Positions 57,062 to 64,000 of a stretch of 64,000 nt of DNA are shown here, one piece after another. The notes under the pieces are model-generated. The model was not told the origin of the DNA. It worked only from the letters and a program-made list of their open reading frames with translations, and did not search any database. The stretch covers positions 103,092 to 167,091 of the forward strand of contig JAJZDZ010000006.1 of NCBI GenBank assembly GCA_021851325.1, in the 5' to 3' direction. Origin of the DNA: Pseudomonadota bacterium. GTDB taxonomy: Bacteria; Pseudomonadota; Alphaproteobacteria; Micropepsales; Micropepsaceae. The position numbers and the translations under genes are program-made. Each line of letters starts with the position of its first letter. The stretch's first letter is position 1.

Positions 57062-57075
57062 TTGACCTCCATCAA
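57062..57075. promoter_or_regulatory. FNR/FixK-like box, distal
   Basis: TTGACCTCCATCAA matches the alphaproteobacterial FNR/FixK half-site pattern TTGA-N6-TCAA exactly. It is 29 bases (nearly three helical turns) from the proximal box and about 90 bases from the HlyD start. Confidence 0.5.
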
Positions 57076-57478
57076 CAAGCCAATTCGGCCTCTGTGGAAC
57101 GAGGACAGCGCGGATTCTACGGGGCACATCAGCACATGACGCAGCTGTTAACTCTCGGCCAGATCGCGAGCGCATGATGTCGATGCGCGCGGGGTGTGCA
57201 GGTCACATCAGCTCAACACCGCCACGAGCAGAAATCGGCCGTTCGACGGCGTCATACACCTGGGAATACAAGGCGTTGCACATGCCCGGTCTGCCAGGGA
57301 ACATGCGGAAATTGGACGCAACAAGCCTTGTCTTTTGCGAGCTGCGGCGTTCACGCAATGCGGCGTTACACTTTGATACAATATCTGGCGATCCATCCCT
57401 ACCAAATCGCAGTCACCGACACCGCGGGCACCGCTCCCACATGCGCGATCGGCTTCACATCAGCTTTTGAGGCACATC

Positions 57479-58846
57479 ATGGGACTCGAACTTACATTCC
57501 TCGGTGGAGCCGGAACGGTTACCGGTTCCAAATATTTGCTGCGGGACGCCAACACCAATCTTCTCGTCGACTGCGGGCTGTTTCAGGGCCTCAAGCAGTT
57601 ACGACTGAAGAACTGGGCACGCTTTCCCATACCACCGGCAGATATCACGGCGGTACTGATAACCCATGCCCACATCGATCATTCGGGTTACCTGCCTTTG
57701 CTGGTGCGCCACGGCTTCAGAGGGCCAATTTTCTGCACCGACGCCACGGCCGATCTTTGTGGCATCATGCTTCCAGACGCAGCTCATCTGCAGGAAAAAG
57801 ACGCAGAATTCGCGAACCACCGCGGCTTTTCGAAGCACAAGCCGGCATTGCCGCTTTATACCGTTGAGGATGCCCTGCGTACGCTAAAGCAGCTCAAGCC
57901 GGTAGCATTTGATTCTCCCTGGCAAGTTACGGGTGGTGCGACCGCACGATACCGGCGCGCGGGTCATATCCTAGGTGCCGCATCGCTCGAACTTTCCTGG
58001 CACGATCACCGCATCGTGTTTTCGGGAGACATCGGTCGCTATGAGGACCCGCTCCTGCCCGATCCGCAGACCCCTGAAAGCACAGACACACTGCTGATTG
58101 AATCGACCTATGGCGATCGGCTTCATGGCACTGAAGATATCGGAGCCGAGTTCGCAGCGATCATTGGCCGAACCATGGCACGCGGCGGCACCCTGATCAT
58201 ACCGGCCTTCGCCGTTGGCCGTGCCCAGCTTCTGCTCTACCATCTCTGGCGTCTGAAAACTTCCGGACGGGTGGCACGTGAGCTGCCGATCTATGTTGAC
58301 AGTCCCATGGCAATAGATGCCACTGAGATCTTTCGTGCCCATCCCGAAGATCACAAACTCAACGACGCGGACACCCGTGCCGTCTTTGCCCTTGCGCACT
58401 ACGTCCGCGAACCGGAAAAGTCCAAAGCGCTTACGGCGGACAATTCCCCCAAGATCATCCTGTCAGCGAGCGGTATGGCGAGCGGCGGCCGGGTTCTGCA
58501 TCATCTCAAGCACTATGCGCCCGATGCTCGCAATGCGATCCTCTTTGCCGGATTCCAGGCTGCCGGAACGCGCGGCGCAGCGCTTCTTGCCGGAAAGCGT
58601 GAAATAAAGATATTCGGCGACTATGTCCCGGTACGGGCTGAAGTACACAATATGCATACTTTTTCGGCTCATGCGGATCAGAATGAGTTACTGCGCTGGC
58701 TAAAGGGGATGAAAGCTGCTCCACGCCAGATCTATATCGTTCATGGCGAGCCGAGCGCCGCTGACGGACTTCGCCATCGCATCGAAGAGGATCTGGGCTG
58801 GGCCTGCACCGTGGCGGAAGAGCGCAACACTGTGGAACTGACATGA
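57479..58846 (+). CDS. Beta-CASP metallo-beta-lactamase RNA nuclease
   Basis: A 455-residue CPSF-like ribonuclease (TTHA0252 type). The N-terminal part has GGAGTVTGSKYLL and LLVDCGLFQGLKQL, then the metal motif THAHIDHSGYLP, GHILGAASLEL and FSGDIGRYEDPLL. The beta-CASP part runs from about residue 200 (LLIESTYGDRLHG) to HTFSAHADQNELLRWL and VHGEPSAADGLRHRI at the C-terminus. Predicted endo- or exonuclease on RNA. GAGG lies six bases before ATG 57479. The phosphorylase gene overlaps its stop (ATGA). Confidence 0.92.
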   Translation: MGLELTFLGGAGTVTGSKYLLRDANTNLLVDCGLFQGLKQLRLKNWARFPIPPADITAVLITHAHIDHSGYLPLLVRHGFRGPIFCTDATADLCGIMLPDAAHLQEKDAEFANHRGFSKHKPALPLYTVEDALRTLKQLKPVAFDSPWQVTGGATARYRRAGHILGAASLELSWHDHRIVFSGDIGRYEDPLLPDPQTPESTDTLLIESTYGDRLHGTEDIGAEFAAIIGRTMARGGTLIIPAFAVGRAQLLLYHLWRLKTSGRVARELPIYVDSPMAIDATEIFRAHPEDHKLNDADTRAVFALAHYVREPEKSKALTADNSPKIILSASGMASGGRVLHHLKHYAPDARNAILFAGFQAAGTRGAALLAGKREIKIFGDYVPVRAEVHNMHTFSAHADQNELLRWLKGMKAAPRQIYIVHGEPSAADGLRHRIEEDLGWACTVAEERNTVELT

Positions 58847-60354
58847 ACAATACTGCAGCCAAACATCGTCTCAAGGCCCGCAGGTTGGGCCTCGATACCC
58901 ACGCTGAGGCGGTGATTTTTCTCGATCGCGACAGTCCGGTGTGTCGTGCTGAAGGCTTTGCAGCACATGGCCGGGTATTGCTGACCAGTGGGGATCGCTT
59001 TGTCATTGCTACGCTTTACAAAACCATTGGCGGCCTGGTGACGGCGGGCGAAGCGGCCCTGTCCGAAGCCGCCTGGCAGCGCTTAGGGCTGCACGAGGGT
59101 GATGCCGTGGAGATTTCACACCCCGATCCGCTGGCCTCCATGAGCCTTGTCCGCGCCCGCGTATATGGCCACGCACTGGCCAGCAATTCGTTCGATGCGA
59201 TCGTCCGCGACATCGCCGAGGGACGTTATTCGAATCTGGAGATCGCGGCTTTTCTCACTGCCTGCGCCGCCAAACCTCTGTCCAGCGATGAGGTTCTGTC
59301 CTTGACCCGCGCCATGGTTGGGGCAGGTGATCGGCTCGCCTGGGACCGGGACATTGTTGTCGACAAGCACTCGGTGGGCGGTCTTCCTGGTAATCGCACC
59401 ACCCCGCTTGTGGTCAGTATCGTAACCGCGCTCGGGCTGACCATGCCCAAGACCTCCTCGCGGGCAATTACATCACCTGCAGGCACTGCCGATACGATGG
59501 AGGTACTGGCGCCGGTGGCTCTTGATCCCCAAGCGATCCATCGGGTGGTGGAGCAGGAAGGCGGTTGCATCGCCTGGGGAGGGGCCGTGCGGCTCAGCCC
59601 CGCTGACGATATTCTGATCCGCATCGAGCGTGCGCTCGACATTGATACCGAAGGCCAGATGATTGCCTCGGTGCTCTCGAAGAAAATTGCCGCGGGCGCC
59701 ACACATCTGGTCCTCGACATGCCGGTAGGACCGACCGCCAAGGTGCGATCACAGGCCGCCGCCGATGCCCTCTCGCGCGGTCTGATCCATGTCGCCGAGG
59801 CCTTCGGCATCAAGGCGCATGTGCTTCTGGGCGACGGCAGCCAGCCGATCGGACGCGGCATCGGCCCGGTCCTTGAAGCCCGCGATATCCTCGCCGTACT
59901 CCAGAACAAGCCCGACGCACCAGGCGATCTGCGCCAACGCGCGGCGGCGCTCGCCGGAGTACTCCTGGAACTGTCTGGACGCGCAGGCGTGGGACAAGGG
60001 GTGGCGCTTGCTGCCGCCACGATTGCCGATGGCAGCGCCTGGAACAAGTTCCAGCGCATCTGCCTTGCTCAGGGAGGTTTGCGCGAGCCGAAAATTGCCA
60101 GCTACCGCAAGGACATCCTTGCCCGGGCAAGTGGTCGGCTCAGTAGCATTGATAACCGCAAGCTTGCCAAGCTCGCCAAGCTCGCGGGCGCACCGGAGGC
60201 GAAGGCTGCCGGGCTTGAACTCCATCACCGGCTTGAAGATGAGATACGCGCCGGCGAGCCTCTGTGCACCCTTTATGCTGAGGCGCCGGGCGAGCTTGCC
60301 TATGCCCTGAACTACGCCGAAGCACAGCACGACATATTCGGAATCACCGCATGA
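58843..60354 (+). CDS. Thymidine phosphorylase family protein, AMP-phosphorylase type
   Basis: A 503-residue pyrimidine/AMP phosphorylase. An N-terminal extra domain (about 1-85) precedes the phosphorylase core with DKHSVGGLPGNRTTPLVV, PKTSSRAITSPAGTADTMEVL and GGCIAWGGAVRLSPADD. This N-extension and the SRAITSPAGTADT block are those of the archaeal AMP phosphorylases, which split NMPs into base and ribose-1,5-bisphosphate. Bacterial members are often labelled thymidine phosphorylase. Coupled to the nuclease before and PRPP synthetase after (ATGA overlaps on both sides). Confidence 0.9.
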   Translation: MNNTAAKHRLKARRLGLDTHAEAVIFLDRDSPVCRAEGFAAHGRVLLTSGDRFVIATLYKTIGGLVTAGEAALSEAAWQRLGLHEGDAVEISHPDPLASMSLVRARVYGHALASNSFDAIVRDIAEGRYSNLEIAAFLTACAAKPLSSDEVLSLTRAMVGAGDRLAWDRDIVVDKHSVGGLPGNRTTPLVVSIVTALGLTMPKTSSRAITSPAGTADTMEVLAPVALDPQAIHRVVEQEGGCIAWGGAVRLSPADDILIRIERALDIDTEGQMIASVLSKKIAAGATHLVLDMPVGPTAKVRSQAAADALSRGLIHVAEAFGIKAHVLLGDGSQPIGRGIGPVLEARDILAVLQNKPDAPGDLRQRAAALAGVLLELSGRAGVGQGVALAAATIADGSAWNKFQRICLAQGGLREPKIASYRKDILARASGRLSSIDNRKLAKLAKLAGAPEAKAAGLELHHRLEDEIRAGEPLCTLYAEAPGELAYALNYAEAQHDIFGITA

Positions 60355-61241
60355 CACCTCTTCTGATCCCTATGCCGGGAAATTCGGCGCTGGCCGACGA
60401 ACTCAGTTCTTCCTTTCCATGCCAGATCCTATCCCCCCAGTTGCATCGCTTTCCGGACGATGAAGTCCGCGTGACTATGCTCGGTGATTTTTCCGGACGG
60501 GATGTTCATGTGCTGTGCAGCCTGGAGCGCCCAGACGACAAGATCCTGCCGATTGTCTTTATCGCGGAACTGGCTCGGGAGCTCGGGGCGCGGCGCGTCG
60601 GCCTGATTGCTCCTTACCTGGCCTATATGCGCCAGGACATCCGCTTCAACCCCGGTGAAGCCATCAGTTCGCGTCCCTTTGCGCGACTTCTGTCGCGGAA
60701 TTTTGACTGGCTTATAACCGTCGATCCGCATCTGCATCGCTATAAGTCGCTCTGTGAAATTTATTCAATACGCACCCACGTCGTACATGCAGCGCCCGCG
60801 TTGGCGCGGTGGATTTCAGCCAACGTCCCGACCCCCATACTGATCGGCCCAGATGGCGAGAGCGCGCAGTGGGTGAGCGAAGTTGCAGGCGACTGCACAG
60901 CTCCCTATACCGTCATGCGCAAGGTTCGCCATGGCGACCGCACCGTCGATGTCGAGTTTGCTGACACAGCCAAACTGTCCGGACGTACACCTGTTCTGGT
61001 AGATGACATAATATCCAGTGGGCAGACCATGCTGTCGGCGATCAGAGCACTCGAGCGGCAGAGCACGAGCGCTCCCGTATGCCTTGGCGTCCATGGCGTC
61101 TTTGCTGGCACCGCCTACGACGAACTCGTGCGCAGCGGTGCCCGCGTACTGTCGACCAATACGATCGGCCATCCCTCAAATGCTGTGTCGCTGGGTTCAG
61201 AACTTGCCACGGCCCTCATAACTTTCCAGGCCAGTTTGTGA
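60351..61241 (+). CDS. Ribose-phosphate pyrophosphokinase-like protein
   Basis: A 296-residue PRPP-synthetase homolog (type III-like length). N-terminal HRFPDDEVRVTM, the flexible-loop region AYMRQDIRFNPGEAISS, the TVDPHLHRY segment with the metal/ATP histidine, and the PRPP-binding VLVDDIISSGQTM. It is clearly divergent from canonical housekeeping Prs, and a second Prs is likely elsewhere in the genome. Overlaps the phosphorylase gene by four bases. It ends 25 bases before the direct repeat. Confidence 0.9.
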   Translation: MTPLLIPMPGNSALADELSSSFPCQILSPQLHRFPDDEVRVTMLGDFSGRDVHVLCSLERPDDKILPIVFIAELARELGARRVGLIAPYLAYMRQDIRFNPGEAISSRPFARLLSRNFDWLITVDPHLHRYKSLCEIYSIRTHVVHAAPALARWISANVPTPILIGPDGESAQWVSEVAGDCTAPYTVMRKVRHGDRTVDVEFADTAKLSGRTPVLVDDIISSGQTMLSAIRALERQSTSAPVCLGVHGVFAGTAYDELVRSGARVLSTNTIGHPSNAVSLGSELATALITFQASL

Positions 61242-61265
61242 CAGATCTCACTGGTTTCGCCGAGG

Positions 61266-61765
61266 AATGCCCCGAAGTTTCATCGTCGGATTGGGCGGAC
61301 AATGCTTGTGGTCGCGTCGGGCGGAATAGCTCCGTTTCGAATAACGAATCCAAGGCGCTCGCCATAAGAACAGAGCGGCGGTTCACTTGGTGCAGCAAAC
61401 TGCCCCCATCCCGGATCGCCCCAGCTAAGATCCTTTTCGAATCGGCATCGTCATCGAACTTACAGGCTGGACCATTGCAAACTGGCTATAATGAATCGTT
61501 CTAATGGGCGTTCATTCTAGCCCGGGGTTAGGCATCGCGCCCACCGATTTGCACGCCGGTATACGCTAGGGCACGCGGCAGCGGATTACGCCTTTCATCT
61601 GCAGCCGTCGTGCTTTGATGACGAGGTCGAAAGCGCAATCGGAGAAACCGCGATGCAGTGACGAGGCAGCCGACCTGCAAGTTAAAGGCGGATTCTGGAA
61701 ATCTCGGCGGGACCTATTGCTCCGGATTTTTTGCAGCAGAATCAATTTTTTATGTCGATGGTGCC
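61266..61765 (+). repeat. Direct repeat, left copy (about 500 bases)
   Basis: Nearly identical to 63502-64000, same orientation, with four differences all in the last 140 bases (two transitions, one T deleted from a T-run, one T-to-G). The first ~365 bases are identical. No transposase, recognisable terminal inverted repeat or target duplication is seen, so the element type is unknown. It contains TATAAT (61487-61492) without a good -35. Base composition is less GC-rich than the flanking genes. Confidence 0.95.
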
Positions 61766-62123
61766 CAGAAAAGGACCACCTCAAGCGCAATCGATCAATG
61801 GCTTACAGGAAAGTGGGGCCTTATTTTGTTCCGTGAATTCATTATGCTTTTCGTTGATAGGTCCCACCACTGAAGGCAACTGGATTGCGCGCTTTCGGCG
61901 CGCGGTTGAGGCGATTATGTCGTGATCCAAAGAACACAGTAACAAGCGCTAACCGTGGGCGTCATTAAACGCGGGATTGAGGCTGCGCGTTGCGCGAAGG
62001 TCAGCTCCCGTCATGACATCCAAGCCGGCCAACGATCAGCTGCGGCCTTGTCAAGTGTCCGGAGCCTTGACTGTCTTTATTTTATCTGATACGTATCAAG
62101 TACCAGTCGTGCCAGGATGCTGA
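61766..62123. other. Intergenic stretch between left repeat and higB
   Basis: No supported gene. The first part may still belong to the element behind the left repeat, since the matching right copy is cut by the window end. There is a GCGCGC-TTTCG-GCGCGC hairpin near 61887-61903 without a T-run. The last 60 bases hold the higBA promoter region. Confidence 0.4.
62067..62098 (+). promoter_or_regulatory. Probable higBA promoter/operator
   Basis: TTGACT (62067-62072) as -35 is followed at 17 bases by a poor -10 that lies inside a perfect 12-base palindrome TGATACGTATCA (62087-62098). The palindrome is a good candidate for autoregulatory binding by the antitoxin. It ends 25 bases before the toxin ATG. 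Confidence 0.5.
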
Positions 62124-62405
62124 ATGATCCGATCTTTTACGGGAAGGGAGACTGAGCGGATCTGGCAGGGGCTGCGTAGCCGCAAATTTCCCGACGATAT
62201 TCAAGACCGTGCTTTACGAAAGCTGCGGCAGTTGGACGCTTCTCTTATACTCAACGATTTGCGCAATCCGCCGGGTAACCAGCTAGAGCCACTCAAAGGC
62301 GATCGTGCGGGCCAATGGAGTATTCGAATTAGCGATCAGTGGCGCATCTGCTTTCGGTGGGTCGATAACGAGGCCTGCGATGTGGAAATTACCGACTATC
62401 ACTGA
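62124..62405 (+). CDS. higB: HigB/RelE-family toxin
   Basis: A 93-residue toxin, an mRNA interferase that cuts translated mRNA on the ribosome. It carries the HigB family blocks DIQDRALRKLRQLDAS, LRNPPGNQLEPLKGDRAGQW and the C-terminal SIRISDQWRICFRW with the closing DVEITDYH. All family-conserved residues appear intact. It precedes the antitoxin gene, the usual order for higBA, with 14 bases between them. Confidence 0.94.
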   Translation: MIRSFTGRETERIWQGLRSRKFPDDIQDRALRKLRQLDASLILNDLRNPPGNQLEPLKGDRAGQWSIRISDQWRICFRWVDNEACDVEITDYH

Positions 62406-62419
62406 CGGAAAGGCAAGAG

Positions 62420-62719
62420 ATGACGCAGTTACACAATCCCCATCCAGGAGACATTTTGAAGGCAGAGTTCATCGCTGAAATCGGCATGAGCCAAAACCAG
62501 CTCGCCAATGTCATTGGAGTGCCGCCCAATCGTATCCACGCGATTATAGCTGGAACACGCGGTATTACGGCCGATACTGATTTGCGCTTGTGCAAGTTCT
62601 TCGGTCTTTCCGACGGCTACTTCCTGCGCTTACAGAACGCCTTCGACATACTCGAGGCCAAGCGGCAGATCTCGAAGGAAATCGCCAAGATCAAGCCTTA
62701 TAAGACTGTGGCGGCGTGA
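62420..62719 (+). CDS. higA: HigA-family antitoxin
   Basis: A 99-residue XRE-type DNA-binding antitoxin that neutralises HigB and represses the operon. It begins HNPHPGDILKAEFIAE, then the helix-turn-helix MSQNQLANVIGVPPNRIHAII and the family block GTRGITADTDLRLCKFFGL. The final LEAKRQISKEIAKIKPYKT is a helical, basic tail. GGAAAGG precedes the ATG. Confidence 0.94.
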   Translation: MTQLHNPHPGDILKAEFIAEIGMSQNQLANVIGVPPNRIHAIIAGTRGITADTDLRLCKFFGLSDGYFLRLQNAFDILEAKRQISKEIAKIKPYKTVAA

Positions 62720-62812
62720 AGAATCGGAGCGAGTTTTGGAAGTGATGAATGTCGCTGCTATAGCCACGGCCTTACCTTCGAGCGTTAGGCTGCATGATTT
62801 CTGGAGCAAACC

Positions 62813-63211
62813 ATGAGCGCGACCGACCTCACAGCATTTCCGATTCATCTTGGTCTCGGCGGCAGCGCTGCAATCGAGCCGTCCTTTACAGGAAAACCAC
62901 AATGGTACGCTGCTTATAGCGAACGTCATGGTTCAGATGGCGCAGACGGCCGGCTGGTGTCGCAATTCACGTTCAACGAGTCGTGGTCGACGTGGGAGAT
63001 GCATCCCAATGGCCACGAAGTCGTGCTGTGCGTGGCGGGCGTAATGGTGCTGCACCAAGAACATCCGAACGGAGCCCGCTCGGAAGTTAGGTTGGGTCCC
63101 GGTCAATACGCGATCAATGGCCCTGGCGTATGGCATACGGCCGACATCGTGCAGAGTGCGACCGGCGTGTTCATCACGGCGGGATCAGGCACGCAGATAC
63201 GGCCAAGATAG
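62813..63211 (+). CDS. Cupin-domain protein
   Basis: A 132-residue single-domain cupin. Motif 1 is in WEMHPNGHEVVLCVAGVM (two His and a Glu as metal ligands), motif 2 in GQYAINGPGVWHTADI. Downstream of higBA by 93 bases, with GGAG seven bases before the ATG. Possibly a small metal-dependent enzyme or sensor; function not assignable. Lies inside the segment bracketed by the direct repeats. Confidence 0.82.
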   Translation: MSATDLTAFPIHLGLGGSAAIEPSFTGKPQWYAAYSERHGSDGADGRLVSQFTFNESWSTWEMHPNGHEVVLCVAGVMVLHQEHPNGARSEVRLGPGQYAINGPGVWHTADIVQSATGVFITAGSGTQIRPR

Positions 63212-63294
63212 AAGGCGCCTTGTCCCGGCTACGATCTGCTGGCCGCCCCATCGAAAGCAGCCCATGGGCGATGATGAACACCCCCTCATCTGGG

Positions 63295-63501
63295 CTAGGT
63301 CCGGGTGCATCCGGTCGTAGTCAGCACCGCGAGCGAACCCTTGGGCAAGAGCGAGAACGAACGCTCCGGCTTTTTCTCCACTGCCATGATTTTTCCGGGC
63401 TCTATCGCGATCCCGTCGTCGCCCATCTCACGCCCCAATGCGACTGGCCAATCGCCGACATGCGAACTCTGGTGCAGGGCCCCGAATATCGTCTCATAAG
63501 A
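63295..63501 (-). pseudogene. 5'-truncated gene remnant cut by the right repeat
   Basis: A minus-strand open frame of about 69 codons ends at a TAG at 63295 and has coding-like composition (ETIFGALHQSSHVGDWPVAL, then PERSFSLLPKGSLAVLTTTG). Upstream it runs straight into the repeat at 63502, where the only ATG is supplied by repeat sequence. It therefore looks like the 3' end of a gene whose start was replaced. Family not recognised. Confidence 0.35.
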
Positions 63502-64000
63502 AATGCCCCGAAGTTTCATCGTCGGATTGGGCGGACAATGCTTGTGGTCGCGTCGGGCGGAATAGCTCCGTTTCGAATAACGAATCCAAGGCGCTCGCCA
63601 TAAGAACAGAGCGGCGGTTCACTTGGTGCAGCAAACTGCCCCCATCCCGGATCGCCCCAGCTAAGATCCTTTTCGAATCGGCATCGTCATCGAACTTACA
63701 GGCTGGACCATTGCAAACTGGCTATAATGAATCGTTCTAATGGGCGTTCATTCTAGCCCGGGGTTAGGCATCGCGCCCACCGATTTGCACGCCGGTATAC
63801 GCTAGGGCACGCGGCAGCGGATTACGCCTTTCATCTGCAGCCGTCGTGCTTTGATGACGAGGTCGAAAGTGCAATCGGAGAAACCGCGATGCGGTGACGA
63901 GGCAGCCGACCTGCAAGTTAAAGGCGGATTCTGGAAATCTCGGCGGGACCTATTGCTCCGGATTTTTGCAGCAGAATCAATTTGTTATGTCGATGGTGCC
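63502..64000 (+). repeat. Direct repeat, right copy, incomplete at window end
   Basis: Second copy of the 61266-61765 sequence, displaced by 2236 bases. The match is still near-perfect at the last base of the window, so the full repeat length is unknown. On its minus strand a short frame can be read, but it differs between the two copies beyond the junction and is not supported as a gene. Confidence 0.95.

Larger units (their letters stand above)
56980..57478. other. About 500-base divergent intergenic region
   Basis: Open frames here (for example 57174-57470 plus strand) have no ribosome binding site and no family resemblance. The left part holds two FNR/FixK-like boxes near the exporter operon. 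The right part includes TACAAT (57377-57382) about 100 bases before the nuclease gene, a weak -10 candidate. It is the promoter region for two divergent operons. Confidence 0.5.

Noticed and set aside
57174..57470. A 98-codon plus-strand frame before the RNA nuclease gene
   Set aside because: No ribosome binding site, low-complexity arginine/serine content and overlap with the likely promoter region.
61460..61492. TATAAT inside the left repeat as a promoter
   Set aside because: A perfect -10 but no acceptable -35 at 16-18 bases and no gene clearly downstream.
61887..61903. GCGCGC/GCGCGC hairpin as a terminator
   Set aside because: No T-run follows and no gene ends shortly before it.

Overview
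The window reads as a chromosomal segment of a GC-rich alphaproteobacterium. Three conserved blocks support this: aroA-cmk-rpsA ... ihfB-lapA-pyrF with trpF-trpB-trpA-accD-folC; rnd-kdsD-lptC-lptA-lptB-rpoN-hpf-ptsN; and the pairing of a zinc-ribbon/acidic-tail protein and a DUF1150 protein with an Hsp20. The genus cannot be fixed from sequence alone. About 61.2 kb is dense, ordinary chromosome. The last 2.8 kb (61266-64000) looks acquired or rearranged.

Layout. 0.1-4.7 kb: a divergent biotin locus (bioF-bioD leftward, bioB-bioA rightward) with a YkgJ-type protein. 4.8-19.4 kb: mixed housekeeping and accessory genes: TerB-like protein, M28 peptidase, purH, UMF1-type transporter with an SH3 protein, 2-hydroxyacid dehydrogenase, histidine phosphatase, SDR, outer-membrane beta-barrel, GH1 glycosidase, type-2 malate dehydrogenase, GNAT, ChbG-like deacetylase and a GIN-domain protein. 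19.4-33.1 kb: folC/accD/trpABF, pyrF/lapA/ihfB, a MASE1 sensor kinase, rpsA, cmk, aroA, an acidic zinc-ribbon protein and tRNA-Ala(GGC). 33.3-37.7 kb: amidohydrolase, a GMC dehydrogenase overlapped by a tiny Tat-signal protein, then Hsp20-DUF1150. 37.8-44.1 kb: ptsN, short HPF, rpoN, the Lpt genes, kdsD and rnd.

44.3-51.9 kb is the most interesting block. A FAD-dependent D-hydroxyproline dehydrogenase-like gene is divergent from a pyrroline-4-hydroxy-2-carboxylate deaminase-like gene, a two-cysteine 4-hydroxyproline 2-epimerase, a GntR/FCD regulator and an M24 Xaa-Pro peptidase. These converge on a Tat-exported GH127 beta-L-arabinofuranosidase. GH127 enzymes can remove arabinose from hydroxyproline-linked arabinosides of plant extensins, so the block can be read as a route from plant hydroxyproline-rich glycopeptides to 2-oxoglutarate semialdehyde. 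The final semialdehyde dehydrogenase and the uptake system are not in the window.

52.2-61.2 kb: a four-gene exporter operon (HlyD-type adaptor, double ATPase, two ABC-2 permeases) with two FNR/FixK-like boxes upstream, then a translationally coupled trio of beta-CASP RNA nuclease, AMP/thymidine phosphorylase family enzyme and PRPP synthetase. The trio suggests an RNA-to-nucleotide-to-PRPP salvage line. 61.3-64.0 kb: a ~500 bp nearly identical direct repeat brackets higBA, a cupin and a gene remnant. The right copy runs off the window end.
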